DNA of 20,730 nt from positions 1 to 20,730 of the forward strand of contig NZ_LR732500.1 of NCBI RefSeq assembly GCF_902506425.1. Reading direction: 5' to 3'. This stretch comes from Novosphingobium sp. 9U. GTDB lineage: Bacteria > Pseudomonadota > Alphaproteobacteria > Sphingomonadales > Sphingomonadaceae. Shown here piece after piece: positions 7,789 through 15,480 of this stretch (position 1 is its first letter; the number at the start of each line of letters is the position of its first letter). Under the pieces are notes generated by a model. It made no database searches. It saw only the letters and a list, made by a program, of their open reading frames with translations, and was not told where the DNA came from. The translations under genes were made by a program, and so were the position numbers.

Positions 7789-9516
7789 TTGCCTTTTGCG
7801 TCGCTAATTGTCCCACTGCTGTCTCGATCGCGTAATCCGCGCCGCTCAGCGCACGCTGAGTGGCGGTCGAGGGCGATTGTCGATTGCGCACAGGAGGGCA
7901 TCCTCGTCGCTGACATCTGCGCGCCCGACGCGCCGATCGTCTACGTCAACCGCGCCTTCGAAGCGATCACCGGCTATTCGTGCGATGAGGCAGTTGGCAA
8001 GAACTGCCGTTATCTGCAAGGCAGCGATCACCTGCAGCCCGAGATCGGGGTCATGCGACACGCGCTGAAAGCGGGCGTCGCCACTCAGGTTCGGCTGCGC
8101 AACTACCGCAAGGATGGATCGCTGTTCTGGAACGAGCTACACCTTGTTCCGCTTGGTGAAGCCAGCTCACCCACACATTACGTCGGCTTCATCCGCGACG
8201 TCACTGAGCAGATCGAAACGACCGCGCGGCTAAGAGAGATGCTGAACAAGGACCAGCTGACCGGGTGTCTGAACCGGGATGGACTGCTCGCCAGGTTGGA
8301 GCCGCTGCGCCCGCACCGGCTGCTTTTGATCAAGGTTGATGTCGCGCATTTTCATGACATCAATAGCGGGTATGGCTATGACTTGGGCGACGCCCTCCTG
8401 TGCGAAATCGGGCGGCGATTGGCCGTGCTGGACGCCGAGGCAGTCGCCCGCGTCGGCAACGACCAGTTCGCAGTGGTCTTCGCTTTGCGCGAGGAGGCGG
8501 AACCGACAAAATACCTCGCTAGAATCGCGGAACGTCTAGCTGCCCGGTTCGACCTGCCAGGCGCGGCGCTCACGGTGCGGTTTGCCACCGGCTACGCCGT
8601 AGGCGATCCTGGCGATGATCCGGTCATGCTGGTGCGTCAGGCCGGCGCGGCAATGGCGCAGTCGAATGCATCCCAATTGCGGACGCCGTGCGCATTCTCT
8701 TTGAGTGCCGAACAGCAGGCCTTTAATCGCATCCGGCTAACAGCCGAGATCCAGCAGGGGATCTCCGCCGACGAGTTCACGTACCATTACCAGCCGAAGA
8801 TCGATCTCCAGACAGGCGACTTTGTCGGCGCCGAGGCGCTGCTGCGTTGGCGGCACGGGCTGTTCGGGCTCCAGGCGCCCGACACCTTCATTCGTCTCGC
8901 TGAGGACACCGGCCTCATCCTCGACATCGGCGCGCGCGGCTTTCGCAAGATTGCGCACTTTGCGGCGCGTGTTAACCGCTCGCGTAGTCGACCGCTGCGC
9001 TTCGCAATCAACGTCTCGGCAATCGAATTTACGCATCGCGATATGGTCGCCTTCATCAGTGAAGTTCTTGAGGAGACGGGCGCAGACCCGTCCTGGCTGA
9101 CGCTCGAGCTCACCGAGCGCCTAATTGCGACGGACTCGCATGACATGCTGACGATCTTCCACCGCGTCCGCGAGCTTGGGGTCGGTTTGTCGATCGACGA
9201 TTTCGGCACCGAGTATTCGAGCCTACGTTACCTGGAGCGATTTCCAGTGACCGAGGTCAAGATCGACAGAAGCTTCATTTCGAATTTGCAGCACCATTCG
9301 TTGAAGCGGATCATCGTTGGCGCGGTTATCGAGCTCGGGGCCGAGCTCGGTATCGACATCGTGGCAGAGGGCATCGAGCAGGAGGGGGAACGCGCGATGC
9401 TGCGGTCGATGAACTGCAAGTTAGGCCAGGGGCATCTGTTCAGCCCGCCTCTCAGCGAAGAGCACTTTGCCGTGCTTGCCCGCGACGGCATTCTTCCCCT
9501 AAAGGGCAGGAACTGA
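7789..9516 (+). CDS. LOV-GGDEF-EAL protein, probable blue-light-regulated c-di-GMP phosphodiesterase
   Basis: The 575-aa soluble protein starts with a PAS/LOV domain (about residues 27-140) that contains GKNCRYLQG, the LOV signature, with the photoactive Cys73. A GGDEF domain follows (about 150-305) whose active motif reads GNDQF (223-227) instead of GGDEF, so cyclase activity is unlikely. An EAL domain completes it (about 315-570). The EAL catalytic set looks complete: E349 (EAL), N408 (NVS), E440/E443 (LELTE), D470-D471 (DDFGTEYSS), K491 (KIDRS), E527 (AEG) and Q547 (GQG). Loop 6 has Glu where Gly is usual (DFGTEYSS). The expected reaction is hydrolysis of c-di-GMP to pGpG under light control. 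The start is uncertain: the frame has no nearby ATG, the only upstream-most candidate is TTG at 7789, and no ribosome site is clear. Confidence 0.92.
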   Translation: MPFASLIVPLLSRSRNPRRSAHAEWRSRAIVDCAQEGILVADICAPDAPIVYVNRAFEAITGYSCDEAVGKNCRYLQGSDHLQPEIGVMRHALKAGVATQVRLRNYRKDGSLFWNELHLVPLGEASSPTHYVGFIRDVTEQIETTARLREMLNKDQLTGCLNRDGLLARLEPLRPHRLLLIKVDVAHFHDINSGYGYDLGDALLCEIGRRLAVLDAEAVARVGNDQFAVVFALREEAEPTKYLARIAERLAARFDLPGAALTVRFATGYAVGDPGDDPVMLVRQAGAAMAQSNASQLRTPCAFSLSAEQQAFNRIRLTAEIQQGISADEFTYHYQPKIDLQTGDFVGAEALLRWRHGLFGLQAPDTFIRLAEDTGLILDIGARGFRKIAHFAARVNRSRSRPLRFAINVSAIEFTHRDMVAFISEVLEETGADPSWLTLELTERLIATDSHDMLTIFHRVRELGVGLSIDDFGTEYSSLRYLERFPVTEVKIDRSFISNLQHHSLKRIIVGAVIELGAELGIDIVAEGIEQEGERAMLRSMNCKLGQGHLFSPPLSEEHFAVLARDGILPLKGRN

Positions 9517-9611
9517 CCAAAAAAAGCGATCGTAGTCAGATGATGCCGGGATTGATGGCAATGTCCCAGCTCTTGTGCCCACTTTGTCACTGGACACGGG
9601 AGCCGGTGCGG

Positions 9612-10242
9612 TCAAATCGTGGTGTTCTCAGCGAGAGCAAGTGCGTCTTCCACGTCAATTCCGAGCTAACAAACGGTATTGTCGATCTTGCTATGGCCGA
9701 GAAGGATCTGAACGGCACGGAGGTTGCCGGTTGCCCGTTAGATGATCGATGCCTTCGTCCGCCTCAGCGAGTGGGTACCATACTCAATACGCACTAGGCC
9801 CACCGCTGTGACCCAGTCATCGACAAGTCTGGCGTACTGGCGCGTGCTAAGGTCCGTAATGGTTGACCCTGCTAGGAAAGACCTAGTCTTCGATGGTGCC
9901 ACCTCGTCGATCAAGCCATGCGAGGAGGCTTGCCCGCGTGTCTGCGAGAAGCTCGAACTGAACAGGGCGACCTGTTTTCTGCTGGATCACGGTGGCCCGC
10001 GTTCGGATTTGCCCGCCGCTAACGAGATCGCCGATTTTCGGCTGAACCAGGTCGCAGCCTCGGAGCTTGCTGTCGATCGCGAGGTCAAACAGCGCCCCAT
10101 CTCGCAAGCGGCGTTGCTGATTAAGGTAGAAGCGGATCTCCCAGATCTGCTTCGGCTTCAGAGCGCGTTTTGCCCCGACGGGTCTACCCGCGTTCCAGAC
10201 CGGACACTTGATGGCGACTATCTCCGTCTCTCGCTTTTCCAT
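9612..10242 (-). pseudogene. Decayed tyrosine recombinase/integrase
   Basis: Read from an ATG at 10242 with GGAG upstream, the frame gives a sphingomonad-type short integrase: GAKRALKPKQIWEIRF, then FDLAIDSKLRGCDL with the first catalytic Arg, then QQKTGRPVQFEL. A TAG at 9885-9883 interrupts it where relatives have DYVFPSR. After a frameshift near 9855 the similarity continues in another frame with LSTRQYARLVDDWV and THSLRRTKASII (catalytic HxLRR), then a TAA, then RATGNLRAVQILLGH (catalytic GH box). A second TAG follows exactly at the catalytic Tyr position (TVC-stop-LGID, where relatives read TVRYLG). The relic ends with a TGA at 9614-9612. All three nonsense codons occupy expected Tyr positions. 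The enzyme is dead but marks an old integration. The comparison is to the family as I remember it, not to an alignment. Confidence 0.85.
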
Positions 10243-10461
10243 GATCATTCTCCAACGGCCGTAACGGCCTTTTGAAGAACGCGGCAGCCTCGCCCTGTGA
10301 AGGCTCCTGTCGACCACACCAAGACGTTCTCCCTGATCCGCTCGATCGACGAGTGCCGGCAGGAGTTGCCGTTCGAGTCTCACAATTTGCCGGGCGGCGG
10401 GTGACCAAAGTCGGTCGTGGAGTAGATTGCTATCTCGAAACTGGCCCCTCGCGCTTTGCGA

Positions 10462-11139
10462 TCAATGTAGCCATCGGCGTGATAATGTTAACAGCCGCAG
10501 ACCAAGCAGGATCGACCAAGTTGCGAACAGAGCAAATCCAGGAAATCCGAACAATCCCAAGCCGATATGAAATCGCACGTTGTTTCCATATGCCCTCGGC
10601 CCTTCCGAAAAGACGGCAAGGCCTCCGTTGAAAATGAAGTTTAGTCCCACGCCAAGCAGACCGACGCCCGCGACAGCACCCCAGATTCTCATCCATTTGG
10701 GCAACGCCATTGGATTGGCCCGGTTGATAGCTATGAGCCATGCGCCAACCAGGCCCATCGGCAGCATGAATAGTATGTCGGAGATGGCGACGTCCACCAT
10801 TGCTATCAAACGAAGAACACCCACGGCGCCCAACGCAACGACTCCCAGCATAGCCCAATGTCGGGCCACTCCATTCCGACCCACGTCCCAACGATAAAAC
10901 CAAACCGCAACGGGAACCATCAGGAAGACCTGGGCGGCGGAACACAGAAACTGAGCAGTTAGGAGCAGTTGCCCTCTCGGCGCCACCGCGCCAGACTCCT
11001 CCATCTGCAGATCCGGCGACGTAATGTACGTGATCAGGCTTGCGAACGAGCAGATCCCAAGGAGGCCGCTCATGATAGCCAACCACTCGATTGAGCGAGG
11101 TAGCGTTTGGCTAATGTTCCTCGAGGGGGAAAGAGCCAT
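10462..11139 (-). CDS. Polytopic membrane protein, function unknown
   Basis: The 225-aa product has about six membrane helices (roughly residues 18-40, 57-80, 95-116, 120-138, 153-175 and 191-217) separated by short loops, and no soluble domain. I do not recognise the family with confidence; the helix pattern loosely recalls the DUF4386-like group. The ATG at 11139 has GGAG eight bases upstream; the frame extends 13 codons further but without a site. By eye its DNA is less GC-rich than the neighbouring operons. It sits next to the integrase relic, so it may be cargo of the same lost element. A 17-bp dyad lies about 47 bases upstream. Confidence 0.7.
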   Translation of the reverse strand: MALSPSRNISQTLPRSIEWLAIMSGLLGICSFASLITYITSPDLQMEESGAVAPRGQLLLTAQFLCSAAQVFLMVPVAVWFYRWDVGRNGVARHWAMLGVVALGAVGVLRLIAMVDVAISDILFMLPMGLVGAWLIAINRANPMALPKWMRIWGAVAGVGLLGVGLNFIFNGGLAVFSEGPRAYGNNVRFHIGLGLFGFPGFALFATWSILLGLRLLTLSRRWLH

Positions 11140-11185
11140 CCTGTGTGCTCCAACTTGGACTGTGAGCAGACATAGCACTACCTCT

Positions 11186-11202
11186 GGGATAACAGCTATC
11201 CC
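11186..11202. promoter_or_regulatory. Perfect 6-bp dyad, candidate operator of the membrane protein gene
   Basis: GGGATA-ACAGC-TATCCC is a perfect inverted repeat with a five-base centre. It lies about 47 bases upstream of the minus-strand start at 11139, where a repressor or activator could act. No promoter elements could be assigned with confidence. Confidence 0.35.
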
Positions 11203-11267
11203 GATCTGCCTCCTAGAGCCTGCCTGTCGGCACTCGACCAGAGTCGGTCGTTCAGATCAACCACCGT

Positions 11268-11321
11268 GGATGTCCGCTTCTGACAGAACCTGCCGAGGGA
11301 CACCTCTTAGCGGACTGTCAG
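11268..11321. repeat. Putative dispersed palindromic repeat, copy 1
   Basis: The segment GGATGTCCGCT...GAACCTGCCG resembles GAATGTCTGCT...GACCTGCCG at 20364-20391 (copy 2) with similar internal spacing. It contains the inverted pair GTCCGCT/AGCGGAC with a 30-base loop. I read it as a member of an intergenic repeat family, on the strength of only two imperfect copies in this window. Confidence 0.35.
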
Positions 11322-11459
11322 CTAGGCGCCCTAAACCGGTAGGTACCAGCCGTTTGAGCTCGACGGCAAAGCAGCCATACCCGCTGCCCTCCCTAGCTTC
11401 TTGGGCTTCGAAGGCGCCAAGCAGTAAACCGCTAGCGACCCGCCGATCTTGCCCACCGA

Positions 11460-11681
11460 TCAGTTGATCAATTGATCGATTTTAGCTTGCAACGGCGGGG
11501 CCAAGAGCAGGATAGCGGGAATGGCGATCACGTATGCGAATCCCCAGGACCGGAGCCAGGCCGACAGAAAGCGATCTGAAAAACCGAGATTGAGAGCCAG
11601 AACCGCGAAGGAAATCAGCCCAGTTGTGATTACGCCCATTAGGAGCGCGAAAGCGATCTTTCGTTTCAGCTGAACCTGCAC
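11460..11681 (-). CDS. DUF2798-family small membrane protein
   Basis: The 73-aa product has two membrane helices (about residues 9-31 and 44-63) linked by a short loop with the pattern GFSDRFLSAWLRSWGFAY, ending in APPLQAKIDQLIN. This two-helix hairpin and the Leu-Trp-rich linker match the DUF2798 family, whose function is unknown. The start is a GTG with GGGAGG five bases upstream. It lies 149 bases after the Tat-type hydrolase and may be the last gene of the detoxification cluster or an independent unit. A 12-bp perfect palindrome (11466-11477) overlaps its final codons. Confidence 0.8.
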   Translation of the reverse strand: MQVQLKRKIAFALLMGVITTGLISFAVLALNLGFSDRFLSAWLRSWGFAYVIAIPAILLLAPPLQAKIDQLIN

Positions 11682-11830
11682 ATGTTCCTCCCAGATTGCT
11701 GATGAATGAGCGGACTACCCAACGTCGAATGGCGAAGTGCCGGCTGAGCTCAGTTGTGGCGCTCATGGACTCGGGCTTGACGAAGCTAATCTTTCGCGAG
11801 TGGGACCGCTGAGACATCCGTCTGCGTGGC

Positions 11831-12856
11831 TCAGCCGACGTCCAAGACCGCCTGTGCGAACTCTCGCGGCGCTTCTTGCGGCAAGTTGTGGCCAATACCC
11901 CCACGGATCGTGCGATGCTCATACCGGGCGGCAAACTTGCGCTCATACGAACCCGGCTCCGGGTGCGGAGCACCATTGGCGTCACCCTCGAGCGTAATCG
12001 TTGGGACGTTAATGGCAGGAGAAGCGGCGAGTTTCGCCTCGACAGCGTCATACTTTCGCTCCCCCAGCGCGAGGCCGAGCCGCCAGCGATAATTGTCAAT
12101 CACGATCGCGACGTGATCCGGATTGCCGAGTGCATCGGCAGAGCGAGCAAAAGTCGCTGCGTCGAATTTCCACGTCGGCGAGGCCGTCTCCCAGATCAGC
12201 CGTGCGAAGCCGCTTCGATCAGCCTCATATCCAAGGCGGCCGCGCTCCGTCGCAAAATAATACTGGTACCACCACGAGAGCTCGGCTTTGGGCGGAAGGG
12301 GCGCGCGGTTGGCACGCTGGCTGCCGATGAGATACCCGCTGACGGAGACGAGGGCCGTGACGCGCTCCGGCCAGAGGGCCGCGAGTATGCAGGCCGTCCG
12401 AGCGCCCCAGTCGCAGCCGGCGACGACCGCCTGCTGTATGCCGAGGGCTCCCAGCAGCGCAATGGCGTCGGACGCGAAGACCGACTGCTGGCCGTTACGC
12501 GGCGTGTCGCTGGACACAAAGCGAGTGGCGCCGAAGCCGCGCAAATAAGGAATTATCACTCGGCGACCGGCGGCGGCAAGGATCGGACCCCCTTCAACAT
12601 AGGTGTGAATGTCGTAAGGCCAGCCGTGAAGAAGCAGGACCGGCGAGCCATCCGCCGGGCCTAGCTCCGCATAACTTACGCTCAGTCCGCCAGCCGTGAT
12701 CTGCCGCAAGGGCGCGAACGATCGGGCAGTGGTTTGCACCTGCGAGGCGGCAGACTGAGCGCCAGCCGACGAGAGGTCGGCGAATGGGGCAGCGGCGACG
12801 CTTAACGCCGCGAGACCCAACAGGCGACGGCGCTCGGGATCGACTTCATGGTGCAT
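11831..12856 (-). CDS. Exported alpha/beta hydrolase, epoxide hydrolase/haloalkane dehalogenase-like
   Basis: The 341-aa protein begins with a Tat-like signal (ERRRLLGLAALSVAAAPF, residues 8-25, probable cleavage after about 33-37). An alpha/beta hydrolase fold follows. The oxyanion motif HGWP is at 77-80. The nucleophile elbow GCDWGA puts Asp149 in the catalytic position, as in epoxide hydrolases and haloalkane dehalogenases rather than Ser esterases. Asp292 (LEGDANG) is the probable acid, and His323 (GIGHNLPQ) completes the triad. A cap rich in Trp/Tyr (WWYQYY, 195-200) lies between. The true substrate is unknown. The ATG at 12856 has GGAGAGG upstream; the longer frame to 13057 overlaps the ohr gene and is not used. 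It lies 61 bases after ohr in the same direction, so probably belongs to the same operon. Export suggests a periplasmic role. Confidence 0.88.
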   Translation of the reverse strand: MHHEVDPERRRLLGLAALSVAAAPFADLSSAGAQSAASQVQTTARSFAPLRQITAGGLSVSYAELGPADGSPVLLLHGWPYDIHTYVEGGPILAAAGRRVIIPYLRGFGATRFVSSDTPRNGQQSVFASDAIALLGALGIQQAVVAGCDWGARTACILAALWPERVTALVSVSGYLIGSQRANRAPLPPKAELSWWYQYYFATERGRLGYEADRSGFARLIWETASPTWKFDAATFARSADALGNPDHVAIVIDNYRWRLGLALGERKYDAVEAKLAASPAINVPTITLEGDANGAPHPEPGSYERKFAARYEHRTIRGGIGHNLPQEAPREFAQAVLDVG

Positions 12857-12917
12857 CGGACCTCTCCTACGATCATCGCAGTCGTCCCGGTACGCCAACG
12901 CCCCGGGATCGGTCCGC

Positions 12918-13367
12918 CTAGGCAAGCACGGGGTCGGAAGTGTTCGCTGGCGCCTCCACCAGGTTAATCTCCACTTTGATGTTGCCGCGCGTCGCCTTCG
13001 AAAAGGGGCAGGTCTGGTGAGCAGCATCGACGATCGCGCGGGCGGTCTGGGCGTCAAGGCCTGGCAAGCTGACGTTGAGCCGGGCCTGCAGGAAGTAAGC
13101 GCCCTCCACCCGGCATAGGTCGACCTCTGCGTCGATCGCCAAGTCGTCGGGCAACTTCACGTGCATCGACTTGCCGGCGAGCGCCATCGCGCCCTCGAAG
13201 CAGGCAGACCAGCCTGCCGCGAACAGCTGCTCAGGATTGGTGCCGTTGCCGGGAGTGCCTGGCGACGACAGCGTGACCTCGAGCCGCCCGTCGGCGCTGC
13301 GCGAGGCGCCATCCCGGCCGCCAGTGGTGTGAGTTTTGGCGGTATACAGCACATGTTCGGAATCCAT
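12918..13367 (-). CDS. ohr: Ohr/OsmC-family organic hydroperoxide reductase
   Basis: The 149-aa cytosolic protein reduces organic hydroperoxides with a pair of reactive cysteines: Cys56 (SACFEGA) and Cys120 (TCPFSKATRGN). Arg18 (GGRDG) and Glu46 (NPEQ) match the active-site Arg and Glu of Ohr. The start motif EHVLYTAKTHTTGGRDG and the C-terminal CPFSKATRGN are characteristic of Ohr rather than OsmC. The ATG at 13367 has AAGGAG eight bases upstream; an in-frame upstream ATG at 13385 is less well placed. No MarR-type OhrR gene is next to it, which is unusual because ohr is often controlled by OhrR; control by the divergent GlxA regulator is possible. It lies 29 bases downstream of the 244-aa gene. 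Confidence 0.93.
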   Translation of the reverse strand: MDSEHVLYTAKTHTTGGRDGASRSADGRLEVTLSSPGTPGNGTNPEQLFAAGWSACFEGAMALAGKSMHVKLPDDLAIDAEVDLCRVEGAYFLQARLNVSLPGLDAQTARAIVDAAHQTCPFSKATRGNIKVEINLVEAPANTSDPVLA

Positions 13368-13396
13368 GATGATCTCCTTCTTCATAAGCGATGAAC

Positions 13397-14131
13397 TTAG
13401 CGATAAGCGTAGTCGGACTGGTCCACCGCCACGATGTTGACGTCGGCTTGCAGCGAACCGTCGGGGTTGCGGGGGTAGACGCGCCGCCGGGTGGGAAGCT
13501 GGAAGCCATCGACCTCGACATAGTCGGACAGCATGTGTGCCGCATTCGTGCCCGCCCAGACGTCGACGTGATATTCGTGACGGCGAAGAAGGCCATTGTT
13601 TGCGAAATAGAAGTGCTGCTCGCGCGAATGGGTGTGCACGTCCGCCGGGAAGAGAGCGCTAATCCCGCGCAGGGTTTCGCCTTCATGCTCGATCGGTGCC
13701 AGATCGGTGACCCGGTAGCCGGGTTCGGCCAGGATGAACGGCGCTGAATGGTAGAGCCACATGGCATAGCCGTTGAAGTAGGCGAGGTGCAGCGGATCCC
13801 AGGGGGTGTCATAGCCGTGACCGGCGAAGGCGTCTCTCGGCTGGTCACGCTCTGCGATCACCGATCCATCGCTTGCGTCGATCACCACCCGTTCGGGAAG
13901 CCAGGTCATCGTCCAGTCGGGCTCGCCGAAGGGCGTCACCGACATCCACTGGCGGCGAAATTCAGTCGTCGCCGAGCGCGGGATCGGCGGCATCGCGACA
14001 CCCTTGATGCCCCAAAGCTGTCCGCCCGACACGATGGTGGACGAGAGCCCCTCGAGCTTGCGCCAGCGATCGAGACCACCGTGCGCCTCCAGAGCTTCCG
14101 CGAGCAGCCGGTTTGCAGGTTGCCCGCTCAT
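13397..14131 (-). CDS. Uncharacterised 244-aa protein coupled to the epoxide hydrolase
   Basis: I do not recognise a characterised family. The product starts with an amphipathic stretch (EALEAHGGLDRWRKLEGLS) of the type found at the N-terminus of LolA/LppX-like fold proteins. A beta-rich region full of aromatic residues follows, with HTHSREQHFYFANNGLLRRHEYHVDVW at the core. There is no signal peptide and no membrane helix, so it is probably cytosolic. Conserved-looking Asp, His and Trp clusters (for example DTPWDPLHL) could line a hydrophobic pocket. Its ATG overlaps the stop of the upstream epoxide hydrolase gene by four bases (ATGA), so the two are translationally coupled and probably work in the same pathway. 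A lipid or hydrophobic substrate-binding role is inference only. Confidence 0.8.
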   Translation of the reverse strand: MSGQPANRLLAEALEAHGGLDRWRKLEGLSSTIVSGGQLWGIKGVAMPPIPRSATTEFRRQWMSVTPFGEPDWTMTWLPERVVIDASDGSVIAERDQPRDAFAGHGYDTPWDPLHLAYFNGYAMWLYHSAPFILAEPGYRVTDLAPIEHEGETLRGISALFPADVHTHSREQHFYFANNGLLRRHEYHVDVWAGTNAAHMLSDYVEVDGFQLPTRRRVYPRNPDGSLQADVNIVAVDQSDYAYR

Positions 14132-15450
14132 CGTTCGGTCTCGCGAAGCGGCCGGAAGGCCGCGCGGATTTCCTGGGCGAACAGCTCCGGCTGCTCCCAG
14201 GCTGCGAAGTGACCACCTCGCGTTAGTCGGTTGTAGTAGATGAGCTTCGGGAAGGCCTTTTCCGTCCAGCTTCGCGGTGCAGTGTAGATCTCGTCGGGGA
14301 ACGCGCTCACCGCGACGGGGATGGTGACGCCCTTGGGTGCGAAGAAGGCGAGCTTGCTCTCCCAGAAGAGCCGCCCGGAGGAGATCCCCGTGCCGGTCAA
14401 CCAGTAAAGGGTGACGTTATCCAGGATATCGTCGCGGGTAAGGCCTTCGGACTGCCCATTGAACACGCGACCGATGAGTTGCTGGCTGGCGGGGTCGTGG
14501 TCGAGCATCCACGCGGCAAGGCCGATCGGTGAGTCCTCTATCCCATAGAGGGTCTGCGGGCGGCTCCCCATTTCCTGTGCGTATCCAACCCGATGCTTGT
14601 AGAAGAACTCCAGTTGGTCCCAGGCGTATATTTCATCGCCGCTTAGTCCTGTCGGCGCAGGTCCGCCGGCGAGCGCCGCGGAGATGCCGTCCGGCAGGGT
14701 TCCAGGCATGTTGGTGTGGATCCCTAGCAACCCTGGGGGCTGCTGGAGAGCCATCTGCTCGTTGACGGCATCTCCCCAATCGCCGCCCTGCGCCACGTAA
14801 CGCCGATAGCCAAGACGCGCCATCAGCGTGGCCCATGCACGGGCGACACGCTGGGGATCCCAGCCCAACTCTTCAGGTTTGGCGGAAAAGCCGTAACCGG
14901 GCAGCGAGGGGATGACGACATCGAACGCATCCGACGCGTTCCCGCGGTGGGCGGTCGGGTTGGCCAAGGGTTCGATGATCTTGAGTTGCTCGACGATGGA
15001 GCCCGGCCAGCCGTGGGTGATGATCACCGGCAGGGCGTTGCGGTTCTTGGACTTAACATGGATGAAATGGATGTCGACGCCGTCGATCTTGGTGACGAAC
15101 TGCGGGAGTGCGTTGAGGCGGGCTTCGACAGGCCGCCAGTCATACTGGTTCGCCCAATAGTCCGCGAGCTTGTGCATCGTTTCGAGACGCACCCCTTGCG
15201 TGTCGTCTAGTACCAGCTCGCGACTGGGCCACCTGGTTGCCGCAACCCGCCGCTTGAGGTCTGCAAGGTCTGCATCGGATGCGTGGAAGCGGAAGGGGCG
15301 GATAGTGGAGTCGTTGGCAGTGGCTGTCGAAGTGCGAACCGCGGCCTGAGCGAAGGTGGGGGCCGCGGGGAGGACCATGCCCAATGTTAGGAGTGAGACA
15401 GAGACGGTCAGCAGGCGGCGGCGGACGGAAGCCAGGGACGAAGTCGGCAC
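14128..15450 (-). CDS. Exported epoxide hydrolase (EHN-type), copy 1
   Basis: The 440-aa protein opens an epoxide to a diol with water. A signal peptide with an RRR/hydrophobic core (residues 10-36, cleavage near AQA) suggests export. The epoxide hydrolase N-terminal (EHN) domain follows at about 50-155 (RPFRFHASDADLADLK, YWANQYDWR). The alpha/beta hydrolase core then has the oxyanion HGWPGS (146-151), the nucleophile Asp224 (QGGDWGD), the probable acid in FPDEI (about 384-388) and His414 (RGGHFAAW). The start is GTG with AAGGAG eight bases upstream. It lies 30 bases after the SDR gene and overlaps the 244-aa gene. It is closely similar to the second copy at 18649, which lacks a clear signal peptide. 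The substrate could be an epoxide of a terpene or an aromatic; the sequence does not say. Confidence 0.93.
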   Translation of the reverse strand: MPTSSLASVRRRLLTVSVSLLTLGMVLPAAPTFAQAAVRTSTATANDSTIRPFRFHASDADLADLKRRVAATRWPSRELVLDDTQGVRLETMHKLADYWANQYDWRPVEARLNALPQFVTKIDGVDIHFIHVKSKNRNALPVIITHGWPGSIVEQLKIIEPLANPTAHRGNASDAFDVVIPSLPGYGFSAKPEELGWDPQRVARAWATLMARLGYRRYVAQGGDWGDAVNEQMALQQPPGLLGIHTNMPGTLPDGISAALAGGPAPTGLSGDEIYAWDQLEFFYKHRVGYAQEMGSRPQTLYGIEDSPIGLAAWMLDHDPASQQLIGRVFNGQSEGLTRDDILDNVTLYWLTGTGISSGRLFWESKLAFFAPKGVTIPVAVSAFPDEIYTAPRSWTEKAFPKLIYYNRLTRGGHFAAWEQPELFAQEIRAAFRPLRETER

Positions 15451-15480
15451 GGCTACTCTCCTTATCAGCAGGGATGAAGA

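Larger units (their letters stand above)
11140..11459. other. Intergenic spacer, palindrome-rich
   Basis: No gene is convincing here. The stretch contains a perfect dyad at 11186-11202 and a pair of inverted 7-mers, GTCCGCT (11272-11278) and AGCGGAC (11309-11315), with TGACAG and CTGTCA arms nested beside them. It carries the leader and promoter of the minus-strand membrane protein at its low-coordinate end. Confidence 0.5.

Noticed and set aside
9742..10275. A 177-codon plus-strand frame
   Set aside because: It is antisense to the integrase relic, which is clearly the meaningful strand.
11466..11477. Perfect palindrome GATCAATTGATC as a terminator or operator
   Set aside because: It lies inside the last codons of the DUF2798 gene, is AT-rich, has no loop or T-run, and is easily explained by the Ile-Asp-Gln-Leu-Ile codons.
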